64,000 bases of DNA from Beduini massiliensis. Its GTDB lineage: Bacteria > Bacillota_I > Bacilli_A > Erysipelotrichales > Coprobacillaceae. The stretch covers positions 186,001 through 250,000 of the forward strand of contig NZ_CDPP01000006.1 in assembly GCF_000829905.1 (NCBI RefSeq), read 5' to 3'. The notes beneath the pieces were generated by a model that had not been told where the DNA came from, did no database searches, and was given only the letters and a program-made list of their open reading frames with translations. Both the position numbers and the translations under genes were made by a program. This document shows, one piece after another, positions 24,378-33,688 of the stretch (its first letter is position 1; every line of letters begins with the position of its first letter).

Positions 24378-27300
24378 CTATTCATCTTCGTCTTCAAAAT
24401 TATCTTCTTCATCAAGGTCGTCATCAGTTTCCTCATCATCGAATTCTAACTCGATATCCAAATCCATATCTTCTTCTAAAATATCTTCATCATCTTCAAG
24501 ATCCGTATCTTCAACGACTTCCTCTACGACTTCAGTTACGCCATTATTGACGTCTTCAATTGAAGTTGGGAATCTTCTTTCCTCTTCTTCAATCTTTCTC
24601 ATATCAATTTCATTGCCATCATCATCCAATAAACGAACATCTAATGCCAATGCCTGCAATTCTTTCTTTAATACTCTGAATGCTTCAGGTAATCCCGGTT
24701 CAGGTAATTTTTGTCCTTTAACGATCGCTTCATAAGTTTTCACACGACCGACAACATCATCGGATTTAACTGTTAAGATTTCGCGTAATGTATAAGCGGC
24801 ACCATAAGCTTCCAATGCCCAGATTTCCATTTCCCCAAATCTTTGTCCACCGTTTTGGGCTTTACCACCAAGCGGCTGTTGTGTAACTAATGAGTAAGGT
24901 CCGACTGAACGGGCATGTAATTTATCGTCAACCATGTGGGCTAACTTAATCATGTACATGATTCCGACAGAAATTTTTGAATCGAAGTAATCTCCTGTTT
25001 GACCACTGATTACCCATTGTTTACCATCTTTTGCCATTCCGGCTTCTTCCATGATGTTTTCCAAATCATTACGATGCAAACCATCGAATGCTGGTGTTGC
25101 AATATATAATCCTAATTGTTTAGCAGCATATCCTAAATGCAATTCCAATACCTGTCCGATGTTCATACGGCTTGGTACCCCTAATGGGTTTAACATGATA
25201 TCAAGCGGTGTTCCATCTTCTAAGTGCGGCATATCCTCAACTGGTAAGATACGAGAGATAACCCCTTTGTTACCATGACGCCCAGCCATTTTGTCCCCTT
25301 CAGAAATTTTACGTTTCTGAACGATATAGACTTTAATGACTTGGTTTACTCCCGGCTGTAAGTCATCTCCATTTTTTCTTGAGAAAACTTTGATATCATG
25401 AACAATCCCAGCTCCGCCATGAGGAACTCTTAATGAATTGTCTTTTACTTCTCTTGATTTTTCACCGAAAATAGCTAACAACAATTTTTCTTCTGCTGAT
25501 AATTCGGCTTGTCCTTTAGGGGTTACTTTCCCAACTAGGATATCGCCTTCTTTTACTTCTGCCCCGATCATAATAATTCCGTTTTCGTTCAAGTTCTTAC
25601 GAGCGTCTTCCCCAACGTTTGGAATATCACGTGTAATTTCTTCTGGGCCTAATTTTGTATCACGGCATTCAATACTGTATTCTTCAATATGAATAGACGT
25701 ATATACATCTTCCTTCACCAGTCTTTCAGACATGATGATGGCATCTTCATAGTTATAACCATTCCATTCCATGAATCCAACTAAAACGTTTTGTCCTAAT
25801 GCCAATTCTCCTTGTTCCATAGCTGGACCATCGGCGATGACTTCACCTTTAGCTACTCTTTCTCCTACTTTAACGATTGGAGAATGATTGATACATGTTC
25901 CGGCATTGGAAATATAGAATTTCAGCAGACGATATGTTCTTGGACCGTTTGCTTCTTCAATAATCACTTTTTTAGCATCGACATAAGTGACGATACCTTC
26001 TTCTTTAGCCACAACGGCACTACCAGAGTCTCTTGCTGCCTGATGTTCCATTCCGGTTCCGACAAATGGCGTATGCGGTTTTAATAAAGGAACTGCCTGA
26101 CGCTGCATGTTGGCCCCCATCAAGGCACGAGTCGCATCATCGTTTTCCAAGAATGGAATACAAGATGTTGCAACAGAAACGATCTGTTTAGGTGAAATAT
26201 CGATAAAATCGACTTCTTCACGTTTAGCCATGATGTTTTCTCCCAAGTGACGGGCAATCACCTGTTCATCTAAGATTTCTCCATCTTCACTTGTTCTTAC
26301 GTTTGCCTGTGCAATAACGTAATTCTTTTCTACATCTGCTGTTAGATAACGCACATCACTTTCATTGATAATCGCGTGATTTACTTTACGGTATGGTGTT
26401 TCAATAAACCCATAATCATTGACTTTTGCATAAGATGCCAAGGTCGTAATCAAACCGATGTTTGGACCTTCCGGTGTTTCAATTGGACAGATACGGCCGT
26501 AGTGAGAACTATGAACGTCACGTACTTCGTATCCGGCACGATCACGGCTTAATCCCCCTGGCCCTAAAGCTGAAAGACGACGTTTATTCGTTAATTCGGC
26601 TAATGGATTGATTTGGTCCATGAACTGTGATAACTGACTTGAAGAGAAGAACTCTTTCATCGCCGCTGTCAATGGACGAATATTCGTTAAAGACTGTGGT
26701 GTTGCTGAATCGCCTTCCGCTAAAGACATTCTTTCACGAACGACTCTTTCCATTCTTGATAAACCGATTCTGAATTGGTTTTGAATCAATTCACCAACGG
26801 TACGTACACGTCTGTTTCCTAAGTGGTCAATATCATCCAGTAATCCTAAACGCATCATATATTTAATACGGTCATCTGTCGGATATTGTAACTCATCAAA
26901 AATATCCACTAAGTTAAACATATATGAATAAGCTGCCAACATATCAGAAATGGTAATAAATTTACTGTCTAAAGATAAATCCGTACCGATAATACGCATT
27001 TTCTTTTGTTTTGTATCATCTACCCAAACGTCCACATACTGAATAGTTCCATGAGAATTCATTCTTTCATTTGTTTTAACGCTGGTCTGATGTGCCCCTG
27101 CTTCAAATACTGCCTGTAAACGATCTAATTGATCTTTATCGATAAAAGTTCCTTCTTTTAATACAACATTGCCATCTACATCAACGATGTCTTGAGCTAA
27201 TACACGTGTATAAAGACGGTCTAATAAGCTTAATTTTTTACCAAATTTGAAACGTCCGGCACTAGCCAAATCGTATCTTTTTGGATCGAAGAATTTTGTG

Positions 27301-28067
27301 AATAATAAATTGTTTGCTCCGTCTAAAGTAGCCGGTTCACCAGGTCTCAATTTATTATAGATTTCAATTAATGCTTCTTCAGTGTTATGTGTTGGATCTT
27401 TCGCTAGAGTATTAGTGATATATTCATGTTCACCAAACACTTCAATGATATCTTCATCGGTTGAAAGACCTAAAGCACGAAGTAAGATCGTCCCAGGGAT
27501 CTTTCTAGTACGGTCAATACGCACATTTAATACATTTTTAGCATCATTTTCAAATTCTAACCAGGTACCACGTGACGGAATGACACTTCCGGCAAAAACA
27601 GTCTTCCCGCTTTTGTCCACTGCATCATTAAAATAAGCTCCTGGAGAACGAACTAATTGAGAAACGATAACACGTTCTGCTCCATTGATAATAAAGGTTC
27701 CTCCATCCGTCATTAATGGAAAATCACCCATAAATACTTCATTTTCTTTAATTTCACCGGTATTGGTGTTTACTAAACGTAACGTAGCTCTTAACGGTGC
27801 CGCATAGTTAGTATCACGATCTTTACTTTCATCAGCAGAGAATTTCTCCTGATCAAAATAACAATCCACAAATTCTAATGATAAAGTTTCATTGTAATTC
27901 TTAATAGGATATATATCATGAAAAACTTCCTTGATTCCTGTTTCTCTAAACCAACGATAAGAATCCGTTTGGATCTCAACGAGATTAGGTAATTCCAAAG
28001 AACCACTGATTCTTGAATAATTACGACGAGTTATTCTGCTTTTTTCGCGCGTTTTGTTTTGTTCCAC
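24378..28067 (-). CDS. rpoB: RNA polymerase beta subunit
   Basis: Beta subunit of RNA polymerase, target of rifamycins. About 1229 residues with the conserved blocks [33 protein letters not shown] and, near the C-terminus, [17 protein letters not shown]. In the rifampicin region the E. coli His526 position is Asn and Ser522 is Ala. The protein continues past the usual end for about 45 residues made almost only of Asp and Glu. A GTG six bases after GGGGTGG is the best-spaced start; the ATG two codons upstream (28073) is the alternative. Confidence 0.97.
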   Translation of the reverse strand: MEQNKTREKSRITRRNYSRISGSLELPNLVEIQTDSYRWFRETGIKEVFHDIYPIKNYNETLSLEFVDCYFDQEKFSADESKDRDTNYAAPLRATLRLVNTNTGEIKENEVFMGDFPLMTDGGTFIINGAERVIVSQLVRSPGAYFNDAVDKSGKTVFAGSVIPSRGTWLEFENDAKNVLNVRIDRTRKIPGTILLRALGLSTDEDIIEVFGEHEYITNTLAKDPTHNTEEALIEIYNKLRPGEPATLDGANNLLFTKFFDPKRYDLASAGRFKFGKKLSLLDRLYTRVLAQDIVDVDGNVVLKEGTFIDKDQLDRLQAVFEAGAHQTSVKTNERMNSHGTIQYVDVWVDDTKQKKMRIIGTDLSLDSKFITISDMLAAYSYMFNLVDIFDELQYPTDDRIKYMMRLGLLDDIDHLGNRRVRTVGELIQNQFRIGLSRMERVVRERMSLAEGDSATPQSLTNIRPLTAAMKEFFSSSQLSQFMDQINPLAELTNKRRLSALGPGGLSRDRAGYEVRDVHSSHYGRICPIETPEGPNIGLITTLASYAKVNDYGFIETPYRKVNHAIINESDVRYLTADVEKNYVIAQANVRTSEDGEILDEQVIARHLGENIMAKREEVDFIDISPKQIVSVATSCIPFLENDDATRALMGANMQRQAVPLLKPHTPFVGTGMEHQAARDSGSAVVAKEEGIVTYVDAKKVIIEEANGPRTYRLLKFYISNAGTCINHSPIVKVGERVAKGEVIADGPAMEQGELALGQNVLVGFMEWNGYNYEDAIIMSERLVKEDVYTSIHIEEYSIECRDTKLGPEEITRDIPNVGEDARKNLNENGIIMIGAEVKEGDILVGKVTPKGQAELSAEEKLLLAIFGEKSREVKDNSLRVPHGGAGIVHDIKVFSRKNGDDLQPGVNQVIKVYIVQKRKISEGDKMAGRHGNKGVISRILPVEDMPHLEDGTPLDIMLNPLGVPSRMNIGQVLELHLGYAAKQLGLYIATPAFDGLHRNDLENIMEEAGMAKDGKQWVISGQTGDYFDSKISVGIMYMIKLAHMVDDKLHARSVGPYSLVTQQPLGGKAQNGGQRFGEMEIWALEAYGAAYTLREILTVKSDDVVGRVKTYEAIVKGQKLPEPGLPEAFRVLKKELQALALDVRLLDDDGNEIDMRKIEEEERRFPTSIEDVNNGVTEVVEEVVEDTDLEDDEDILEEDMDLDIELEFDDEETDDDLDEEDNFEDEDE

Positions 28068-28114
28068 GTACATCCACCCCTTTAAAGTTCTCTATTTCCA
28101 TGTTTAGGTAGCAT

Positions 28115-28207
28115 AAAAATCCCACTTTTAAACATTAATAGGCATTTTAATATGCTAGCACAAGTTTTTCCATAAGTCAAGCACTTCAATGTCAAAAGTA
28201 GGATTTT
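28115..28207 (-). repeat. Inverted repeat flanking the rpoB promoter
   Basis: Arms at 28115-28129 and 28194-28207 are complementary over 14 bases with a single G-T pair. The loop is 64 bases and contains the rpoB promoter. It might attenuate read-through from the rplJL region, but a long loop and no clean T-run make that uncertain. Confidence 0.45.
28152..28180 (-). promoter_or_regulatory. Promoter directly upstream of rpoB
   Basis: On the minus strand TTGACT (28175-28180), 17 bases, TAGCAT (28152-28157). It lies between the arms of an inverted repeat: AAAATCCTACTTTT read from 28207 down to 28194, and AAAGTGGGATTTTT read from 28128 down to 28115. Transcripts starting here contain only one arm; read-through from rplL contains both. 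Confidence 0.6.
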
Positions 28208-28209
28208 GT

Positions 28210-28806
28210 TTATTCTTTCTTTGATTTTAAGATATAATACCCTTTATCTTTTTTAACGATCTCACAATTGCCAAATACTTCATTCATTTTACTTTTGGCA
28301 CTGGGAGCCCCTTGTTTTTTCTGAATCACGATCCACAGTTCACCGTTTTCATTCAGATGCTCATAAGCTTTCTCCAAGATCTGATGAACCACTTCTTTTC
28401 CCGCACGGATCGGTGGATTACTCACAATCAGATCAAACGATTTTTCTACATTTTCATAAATATAACTTTTATAGATTGTCACATCTTGAATATTATTGGT
28501 CTCTGCATTTTTCCTGCATAAATCTAATGCCCGTTCATTGACATCCACCATCTCCACTTTCAGCCATGGGTAAACAGTTTTCAAGCAAACCCCAAACGTT
28601 CCATAGCCACAGCCCACATCAAGCAATGTTGCTTTTGTTTCATCTGCCTGAATGGCATCTAATAATACCCGAGATCCATAATCTATCATCGCTTTTGAAA
28701 AAACACCGTGATCACTGGTAAATTTCAGTATATGTCCCCGATAGTCAAATTGAAAAACAACAGGTTCACTGATTAAATCTGTATTATCTGTATAATAGTG
28801 TTTCAT
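28210..28806 (-). CDS. ybxB: Class I SAM-dependent methyltransferase, RsmC/YbxB type
   Basis: The 198-residue product has SAM motif I LLDVGCGYGTFGV (about residues 61-73) and the N6/N2-type catalytic motif SNPPIRAGK (about residues 129-137), the RsmC pattern for guanine-N2 methylation of rRNA. In Bacillus, ybxB occupies the same place between rplL and rpoB, which supports orthology. The ATG overlaps the stop of the upstream membrane gene by four bases and follows GGAGGGAAGTC. The exact rRNA target is not established from sequence. Confidence 0.88.
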   Translation of the reverse strand: MKHYYTDNTDLISEPVVFQFDYRGHILKFTSDHGVFSKAMIDYGSRVLLDAIQADETKATLLDVGCGYGTFGVCLKTVYPWLKVEMVDVNERALDLCRKNAETNNIQDVTIYKSYIYENVEKSFDLIVSNPPIRAGKEVVHQILEKAYEHLNENGELWIVIQKKQGAPSAKSKMNEVFGNCEIVKKDKGYYILKSKKE

Positions 28807-29069
28807 GACTTCCCTCCATTCTTTTCAAAGTAAAAAGTCCACAGTCCTCCAATAAGAAGAATATCTACACCAATAAATAAAATAGCTGTTATACATTGTC
28901 TTTCTAAGATCATTTCGATACTTAAAGACAGTATACCCAAAATAATAAAACCATATAAGCCTATGATGACGAATAAAATCGGATAACGGACCCATTTTGA
29001 AATTTTCTTATTCTTTGTCATGTACATGACAAACTCTAACAATAATTCACCAATCCATTCCATTTTCAT
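28803..29069 (-). CDS. Small two-helix membrane protein, function unknown
   Basis: About 88 residues with two predicted membrane segments (roughly residues 28-52 and 60-80 of this start) and a lysine-rich loop before the first. I do not recognise a family. The ATG at 29069 was chosen because upstream in-frame TTG (29084) lies inside the rplL terminator hairpin. It overlaps the next gene, ybxB-type methyltransferase, by four bases, so the two are probably co-translated. Confidence 0.6.
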   Translation of the reverse strand: MKMEWIGELLLEFVMYMTKNKKISKWVRYPILFVIIGLYGFIILGILSLSIEMILERQCITAILFIGVDILLIGGLWTFYFEKNGGKS

Positions 29070-29078
29070 TTTCTCATT

Positions 29079-29109
29079 AAACAAAAGAGTCCTAAAATTA
29101 GGACTCTTT
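29079..29109 (-). terminator. Terminator after rplL
   Basis: On the minus strand AAAGAGTCCTA (29109-29099) pairs with TAGGACTCTTT (29094-29084), with a short T-rich tail. It is probably partial, as the downstream genes have no strong promoter before the one at 28152. Confidence 0.8.
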
Positions 29110-29121
29110 ATTTTAAATAAA

Positions 29122-29496
29122 TTATTTAACTTCTACAGTAGCTCCAGCTGCTTCTAATTTTTCTTTGATTGATGCAGCTTCATCAGCTGAGATGTTTTCT
29201 TTGATTGTTCCAGGTAATTTGTCAACTAAACCTTTCGCATCAACTAAACCTAATCCAGTGATTTCTCTTACAGCTTTGATAACTGCAACTTTAGTAGCTC
29301 CAGCTTCAGTTAATGTAACAGTTACTTGTGCAGGTGCAGCATCAGCAGCAGCGTCTCCACCACCAGCAACAACAGCTACAGGAGCAGCAGCAGTTACATC
29401 AAATTTTTCTTCGATTGCTTTTACTAAGTCATTTAATTCTAAGATAGTAGCTTCTTCTAAGTAAGCTAAGATGTCTTCATGTGATAATTTTGCCAT
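29122..29496 (-). CDS. rplL: 50S ribosomal protein L7/L12
   Basis: Stalk protein that recruits translation GTPases. The 124-residue product has the N-terminal dimerisation helix pair (residues 1-35), an Ala/Gly/Pro hinge with AAADAAPAQ, and the C-terminal domain with [20 protein letters not shown]. Length is canonical. It follows rplJ by 19 bases. Confidence 0.98.
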   Translation of the reverse strand: MAKLSHEDILAYLEEATILELNDLVKAIEEKFDVTAAAPVAVVAGGGDAAADAAPAQVTVTLTEAGATKVAVIKAVREITGLGLVDAKGLVDKLPGTIKENISADEAASIKEKLEAAGATVEVK

Positions 29497-29515
29497 TTTT
29501 CTTTTCCTCCGTTAA

Positions 29516-30034
29516 TTAAGCTTCTTGTGCAGCTTCTTCAGATCCGCCTCTTGCGTCTGATACTGCTTTTACAACACGTGCAAATTTACTGATTGGTGCT
29601 TGTAAGCATCCAAGGAACATAGAGTACATACCTTCTCTGTTCGGTAATTTTGCGATTTCTTTCATTTCGTCTTGACCTAAGACTTTTCCTTCAACGATCC
29701 CAGCTTTGATCACTAATAAATCATTTTTCTTAGCGAAGTCAGCTAAAATTCTTGCAGGCGCTACAGCATCGTTTGTTCCGAATGCGATAGCGTTAGGTCC
29801 AACTAATTGAGAATTAATTTCTCCATACCCTAAGCTTTCAGTCGCTCTTTGTACCATTTTGTTTTTGTAAACTTTGAATTCAACGTTTTCTGCTCTTAAT
29901 GCTCTACGTAATTCAGTTACTTCAGCCACTGATAGACCACGGTATTCTACAACAACAGCAGATTGAGCGTTTTGAAATTTATCAGCGATTTCAGAAACGA
30001 CAACTTTTTTTGCTTCAATTGCTTGTGCAGACAT
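29516..30034 (-). CDS. rplJ: 50S ribosomal protein L10
   Basis: L10 anchors L7/L12 dimers to the ribosome and represses its own message through the L10 leader. The 172-residue product has EYRGLSVAEVTELRRALRAE and KLPNREGMYSMFLGCLQAPI, and ends in an L12-binding helix. Length is typical. Confidence 0.97.
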   Translation of the reverse strand: MSAQAIEAKKVVVSEIADKFQNAQSAVVVEYRGLSVAEVTELRRALRAENVEFKVYKNKMVQRATESLGYGEINSQLVGPNAIAFGTNDAVAPARILADFAKKNDLLVIKAGIVEGKVLGQDEMKEIAKLPNREGMYSMFLGCLQAPISKFARVVKAVSDARGGSEEAAQEA

Positions 30035-30054
30035 TGTTACACCTCCTATTAAAT

Positions 30055-30195
30055 TTTTAATATATGCAACAATATATCCTAATAAAAACCCTCAGATTGC
30101 TCCGAGGGTTATGTCAGCGTTAAAAAACGATAACACCTCGGCAACATAATTAAACTTTCGTCGTTGCTGTCTACGGTATATTGGTTGCGTCTAGT
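30055..30195 (-). ncRNA. L10 leader (ribosomal protein leader RNA)
   Basis: Between rplA and rplJ the minus strand shows the elements of the Firmicute L10 leader: CGTAGACAGCAACGACGAAAG, then TTGCCGAGGTGTTATCG, then a terminator hairpin. Family knowledge: the L10(L12)4 complex binds this RNA and favours termination, lowering rplJL expression. The match is by conserved sequence and position. Confidence 0.85.
30082..30110 (-). terminator. Attenuator hairpin of the L10 leader
   Basis: On the minus strand AACCCTCGGAGC and its partner CTGAGGGTT form the stem, followed by TTTTATT. It stands about 50 bases before the rplJ start and is the regulated terminator of the leader. Confidence 0.85.
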
Positions 30196-30206
30196 TTGTT
30201 TGCTAA

Positions 30207-30893
30207 TTAGATAGCAGTTGCTACTTTGATGCTTGGTCCCATTGTTGATGAAACCGCGATGTTTTTCATGTAAACACCTTTAGCACTAGCTGGTTTAGCT
30301 TTTACTAATACATCATAGATAGCCATATAGTTTTGTACTAACTTTTCAGCATCGAAAGATGCTTTTCCGATTGTTACATGAACATTTCCTTGTTTGTCAG
30401 TACGGTATGTTACTTTACCAGCTTTTACTTCGTTAACAGCTTTAGTAACATCCATTGTTACAGTTCCAGTTTTAGGGTTAGGCATTAAACCTTTAGGTCC
30501 TAAGATACGACCTAATTTACCTAATTCAGCCATCATATCTGGAGTGGCGATCATAACTTCGAAGTCTAACCAACCTTTTTTGATTTCTTCTAAAACTTCG
30601 TTTCCGCCTACTACGTCAGCTCCTGCAGCTTTCGCTTCTTCAGCTTTAGCGCCTTGAGCTACTACTAATACTTTTTTAGATTTTCCGGTACCGTTAGGCA
30701 ATACGATAGCACCACGTAACTGTTGATCAGCATGACGTGTATCTAATCCTAATTTGAAAGCAACATCCACAGTTGCATCAAATTTAACCGTACTTGTTTT
30801 CTTTACTAATTCGATCGCTTCTTCGATTGAATAAGCTTTTCCTTTTTCGATTAAAGCTTTCGCTTCAACGTATTTCTTACCTTTCTTAGCCAT
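30207..30893 (-). CDS. rplA: 50S ribosomal protein L1
   Basis: L1 forms the stalk at the E site and can repress its own mRNA in other bacteria. The 228-residue product has [20 protein letters not shown] and the signature [19 protein letters not shown]. Length is canonical. An AAGGAGG site precedes the ATG. It follows rplK by 82 bases. Confidence 0.98.
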   Translation of the reverse strand: MAKKGKKYVEAKALIEKGKAYSIEEAIELVKKTSTVKFDATVDVAFKLGLDTRHADQQLRGAIVLPNGTGKSKKVLVVAQGAKAEEAKAAGADVVGGNEVLEEIKKGWLDFEVMIATPDMMAELGKLGRILGPKGLMPNPKTGTVTMDVTKAVNEVKAGKVTYRTDKQGNVHVTIGKASFDAEKLVQNYMAIYDVLVKAKPASAKGVYMKNIAVSSTMGPSIKVATAI

Positions 30894-30975
30894 TTTGCTT
30901 CCTCCTTAAGTGGTAATAACGGATCATCCTCCCACGAGGTTGTTATATCCTTAACTTTTTAACTTTACATCAAGA

Positions 30976-31392
30976 TTAAAACGCTTCTACTTCAATACCC
31001 ATATTACGTGCAGTTCCGGCAACAATTTTCATTGCTCCTTCGATATCATTAGCATTCAAATCTGGCATTTTGTATTCAGCGATCTCTCTTAACTTATCAG
31101 CTGAAAGAGTAGCTACTGTTTCTTTTCCAGGGTTGCTAGATCCTTTTTTAACTCCACAAGCTTTTAAGATTTTTTCAGCTGCTGGTGCTGTTTTTAATAC
31201 AAAGGTAAAATCTTTGTCTTCAAAAACAGTGATGACAACTGGTACTGTTTCACCCATACGATCTCTAGTTTGATCATTGAATGCAGTACAAAATTTAGGC
31301 ATTTGAATCCCTGCACCTGCTAATGCCGGTCCCGGTTTCGCTTGTCCTGCTTGGAATTGAATCTTAACTGTTTTTAATACTTTTTTACTCAC
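30976..31392 (-). CDS. rplK: 50S ribosomal protein L11, shortened proline loop
   Basis: L11 forms the GTPase-associated centre with 23S rRNA and is the thiopeptide antibiotic site. The 138-residue product has the C-terminal RNA-binding block KMPDLNANDIEGAMKIVAGT. In the N-terminal domain, the region usually AG-x-A-x-P-x-PPVGPALG reads AGQAKPGPALAGAG: four residues, including two conserved prolines, are missing. The GTG at 31392 was chosen because it lies eight bases after AGGAGG; an in-frame GTG three codons upstream touches the ribosome site. Confidence 0.95.
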   Translation of the reverse strand: MSKKVLKTVKIQFQAGQAKPGPALAGAGIQMPKFCTAFNDQTRDRMGETVPVVITVFEDKDFTFVLKTAPAAEKILKACGVKKGSSNPGKETVATLSADKLREIAEYKMPDLNANDIEGAMKIVAGTARNMGIEVEAF

Positions 31393-31482
31393 GCGACACA
31401 CCTCCTATAAAATTTGTCCGTGCTGTGGTCAATCGGACATTGTCCTTCCACGCTTGGTTAACACATACTGTGCCGATTACTT

Positions 31483-31510
31483 ATTTTACATTAAATCGTG
31501 TAAAATGCAA
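31483..31510 (-). promoter_or_regulatory. Promoter of rplK-rplA
   Basis: On the minus strand TTGCAT (31505-31510), 16 bases, TAAAAT (31483-31488). The leader of about 85 bases contains a small GGACAATGTCC palindrome near 31434-31444 and no terminator. Confidence 0.55.
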
Positions 31511-31613
31511 CACTTTTTTTCATTTTTTTCAATTTTATTGATTGTTTTGCAAATTCTTTTTCTTCCTCTATATTTTTACCCTATCCATCGCTATAATATA
31601 CGTGGGTGATAAA

Positions 31614-32069
31614 ATGAATGAACTGATGAATCAACAGCTCCATGCATTAATTGAAGATACAGAACATGAGATTTCTATTTTAAGTAACGCTTCCGCCTTG
31701 CTCAATGAATGTTTGAAGGATATTTCTTGGGCAGGCTTCTATCTTTACCAAAATAACGAATTGATCTTAGGTCCCTTTCAAGGCAAAGTAGCGTGTACCC
31801 GTATCCCTTTAGGAAAAGGGGTCTGCGGAAACAGTGCGGCCGATAAAAAAACCTACGTGGTACCGAATGTGCATGAATTTCCCGGGCATATCGCCTGTGA
31901 CAGTGCCTCAAACAGCGAAATTGTGATTCCGATCCTGCTTCATGGTCAGCTTTATGGGGTTTTGGATATTGACTCCACTTCCTTTGATCGTTTCACGAAC
32001 GAAGATCAGCTTCTCTTAGAAACATTTGTCAATATTTTAGCAAGTCGTTTACTTCAATTAAAGCAGTAA
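31614..32069 (+). CDS. Free methionine-(R)-sulfoxide reductase (GAF domain)
   Basis: The enzyme reduces free methionine-R-sulfoxide. The 152-residue product is a single GAF domain with the family cysteines: VACTRIPLGKGVCGNSA (Cys at about residues 60 and 70) and HIACDSASNSEIVIPI (Cys about 94), then GVLDIDS. These are the positions used for catalysis and disulfide relay. The ATG follows GTGGGTGAT by three to four bases; longer in-frame starts upstream lack a site. A TATAAT at 31592-31597 is the likely -10 box. It is transcribed against its neighbours. Confidence 0.88.
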   Translation: MNELMNQQLHALIEDTEHEISILSNASALLNECLKDISWAGFYLYQNNELILGPFQGKVACTRIPLGKGVCGNSAADKKTYVVPNVHEFPGHIACDSASNSEIVIPILLHGQLYGVLDIDSTSFDRFTNEDQLLLETFVNILASRLLQLKQ

Positions 32070-32093
32070 AGGTATCCCGTGGGATACCTTTTA
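32066..32093. terminator. Bidirectional terminator between the Met-sulfoxide reductase and nusG
   Basis: AAAGGTATCCC and GGGATACCTTTT arms close on GT, with A-rich and T-rich flanks on the two sides. It lies between convergent genes and can serve both. Confidence 0.88.
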
Positions 32094-32651
32094 TTAATAC
32101 TCTACTTTTTCTAATTGTGATAACTCTACTTCCATCGGTACTAAAGTGCCTAACATATCGACCAAGATTTTAGCTTCTTGTTTATCCATATCAATCACTT
32201 CTACTTTACCGATCTTATTTGCCATTGGTCCGGAAATAACTTTCACGTCATCTCCAACCCCAAAATTAAGATTAACGATTTCACTGCGGATTCCCATCTT
32301 TTTCAAAATAGGTTCCACTTCCCCTTTTTGTAACGGGAATGGCTTTGCTCCACCCCCAGAAGAACCGATGAACCCGGTAACTCCCGAAGTGTTACGTACG
32401 ATATACCATGCTTCATCTGTCATGATCATTTCAACCAAGACATATCCTGGGAACATGTTTTTAGTTACATTGACTTTTTTACCGTCTTTAATTTCTGTTT
32501 CGGTATGTTCCGGAATTACAATATTAAATAAATAATCCTGCAATCCCATTGATTCTACACGTTTAATCAAGTTTTCTTTTACTTTATTTTCATGACCTGA
32601 GTATGTATTGACTACATACCATTGTCTTCCTTCATCATTCATTCCAGCCAT
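32094..32651 (-). CDS. nusG: Transcription termination/antitermination factor NusG
   Basis: NusG binds RNA polymerase and couples it to Rho or the ribosome. The 185-residue product has the NGN domain (WYVVNTYSGHENKVKENL, then FPGYVLVEM) and a C-terminal KOW domain (GDDVKVISGPMANKIGKVE). Length is typical. It follows secE by one base and ends at the convergent terminator. Confidence 0.97.
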   Translation of the reverse strand: MAGMNDEGRQWYVVNTYSGHENKVKENLIKRVESMGLQDYLFNIVIPEHTETEIKDGKKVNVTKNMFPGYVLVEMIMTDEAWYIVRNTSGVTGFIGSSGGGAKPFPLQKGEVEPILKKMGIRSEIVNLNFGVGDDVKVISGPMANKIGKVEVIDMDKQEAKILVDMLGTLVPMEVELSQLEKVEY

Positions 32652-32652
32652 A

Positions 32653-32841
32653 TTAGTTCAACCCCAACATTCTCAAAATTACAGCGATGATGGCATCACT
32701 GCCAAAAAAGAATAAACCTAAAACCAAGCAGAAAGCCAACACAGTTGCTGAATTCACAAACAGTTCTTTCTTTGTCAGCCATGTGACTTTTTTCATTTCC
32801 GCACGAATACCGCTAATACTGAACCAATCTCTAAATTTCAT
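32653..32841 (-). CDS. secE: Preprotein translocase subunit SecE
   Basis: SecE is the small stabilising subunit of the SecYEG channel. The 62-residue product has the amphipathic block MKKVTWLTKKELFVNSATV and one C-terminal membrane segment. Length is typical for Firmicutes. AAGGAGG lies seven bases before the ATG. It lies between rpmG and nusG as in Bacillus. Confidence 0.95.
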   Translation of the reverse strand: MKFRDWFSISGIRAEMKKVTWLTKKELFVNSATVLAFCLVLGLFFFGSDAIIAVILRMLGLN

Positions 32842-32852
32842 ACTGGGCCTCC

Positions 32853-33002
32853 TTATTTTGTTTCTTTATGCAGGGTATGTTTCCCGCATTTCTTACAATA
32901 TTTATTTAATTCCAAACGCTCTGGATTCGTTTTTGTATTCTTATATGTCGAATAATTCCTTGATAAGCACTCTGTGCAAATCAGCGTTACTTTTTGCTTC
33001 AT
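32853..33002 (-). CDS. rpmG: 50S ribosomal protein L33 (zinc-ribbon form)
   Basis: The 49-residue product starts [19 protein letters not shown] and ends [16 protein letters not shown]. The two CxxC pairs make it the zinc-binding, C+ form of L33, used under zinc-replete conditions where paralogs exist. GTAGGTGATG precedes the ATG; an in-frame start four bases upstream is out of frame. The position before secE-nusG is conserved. Confidence 0.95.
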   Translation of the reverse strand: MKQKVTLICTECLSRNYSTYKNTKTNPERLELNKYCKKCGKHTLHKETK

Positions 33003-33024
33003 TTTTCATCACCTACAATAATTA

Positions 33025-33053
33025 AATTTAGCATATAATCTCCTATTAGTCAA
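33025..33053 (-). promoter_or_regulatory. Promoter of rpmG-secE-nusG
   Basis: On the minus strand TTGACT (33048-33053), 17 bases, TAAATT (33025-33030). It fills the gap between the sigma-factor stop codon and rpmG. Confidence 0.55.
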
Positions 33054-33054
33054 A

Positions 33055-33672
33055 TTAATGTTTGTTTAAATCAAACTTTTTTCTGATTCGGTAAATCGTA
33101 TTCGATACTTTTTTGTCACTAATCGAAAGTCTTTCAGCAATCTCCTTATCACTGTACCCCAGCATCTTCATTTGCGCAATATCCGCTACATATTCCATTT
33201 TGCTTTCTTCTACCGCCTGATAGACTTGATTGAGCGTTTCTTTGATCATCAAGCTTTCTGCCGGCTGATGACCACGATAAGGGTCTGCCAATGCATTTTC
33301 CAAACAGATCGTACTTTCTTCATTGTCGGTCGTATACAACGGCTGATCAAGCGAAATAAATTGGTAATGAAACTTATTTTTGGCTATCGTTGCTTTCTTG
33401 ACCATCGTATACCACCTTTTTTCCACACAATTCCTAACGAATGTGCGAAACGTTGCTAAAGTATCATGCCGATATCGATCATAAACTAAATACAAGACAA
33501 TTTGCGCTTCTTGCAAGAGATCATCTTCACTTAATGACCTTAATAGATCATAGTAATAATTATTTAAAATCTTTTTAAAATAAACGCGATACTCTTTAAA
33601 TAAAAAACGTAACGCGCATTCACTTCCTTGAAATATTAAATAGAGTAACTCATAATCATTGACTTCTTCCAC
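33055..33672 (-). CDS. sigH: Sigma-70 family factor, divergent SigH-like
   Basis: The 205-residue product has a sigma region 2 (about residues 20-110, with EDDLLQEAQIVLYLVYDRYR and TFRTFVRNCVEKRW) and a region 4 helix-turn-helix (about 165-200, GYSDKEIAERLSISDKKVSNTIYRI). Bacillus sigH lies at the same spot before rpmG-secE-nusG. SigH directs early sporulation genes there, which fits the spore genes in this window. Sequence identity looks low, so the role is inferred mostly from position. The start is GTG after AAGGAAACGAC. Confidence 0.75.
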   Translation of the reverse strand: MEEVNDYELLYLIFQGSECALRFLFKEYRVYFKKILNNYYYDLLRSLSEDDLLQEAQIVLYLVYDRYRHDTLATFRTFVRNCVEKRWYTMVKKATIAKNKFHYQFISLDQPLYTTDNEESTICLENALADPYRGHQPAESLMIKETLNQVYQAVEESKMEYVADIAQMKMLGYSDKEIAERLSISDKKVSNTIYRIRKKFDLNKH

Positions 33673-33688
33673 GTCGTTTCCTTTCTAC

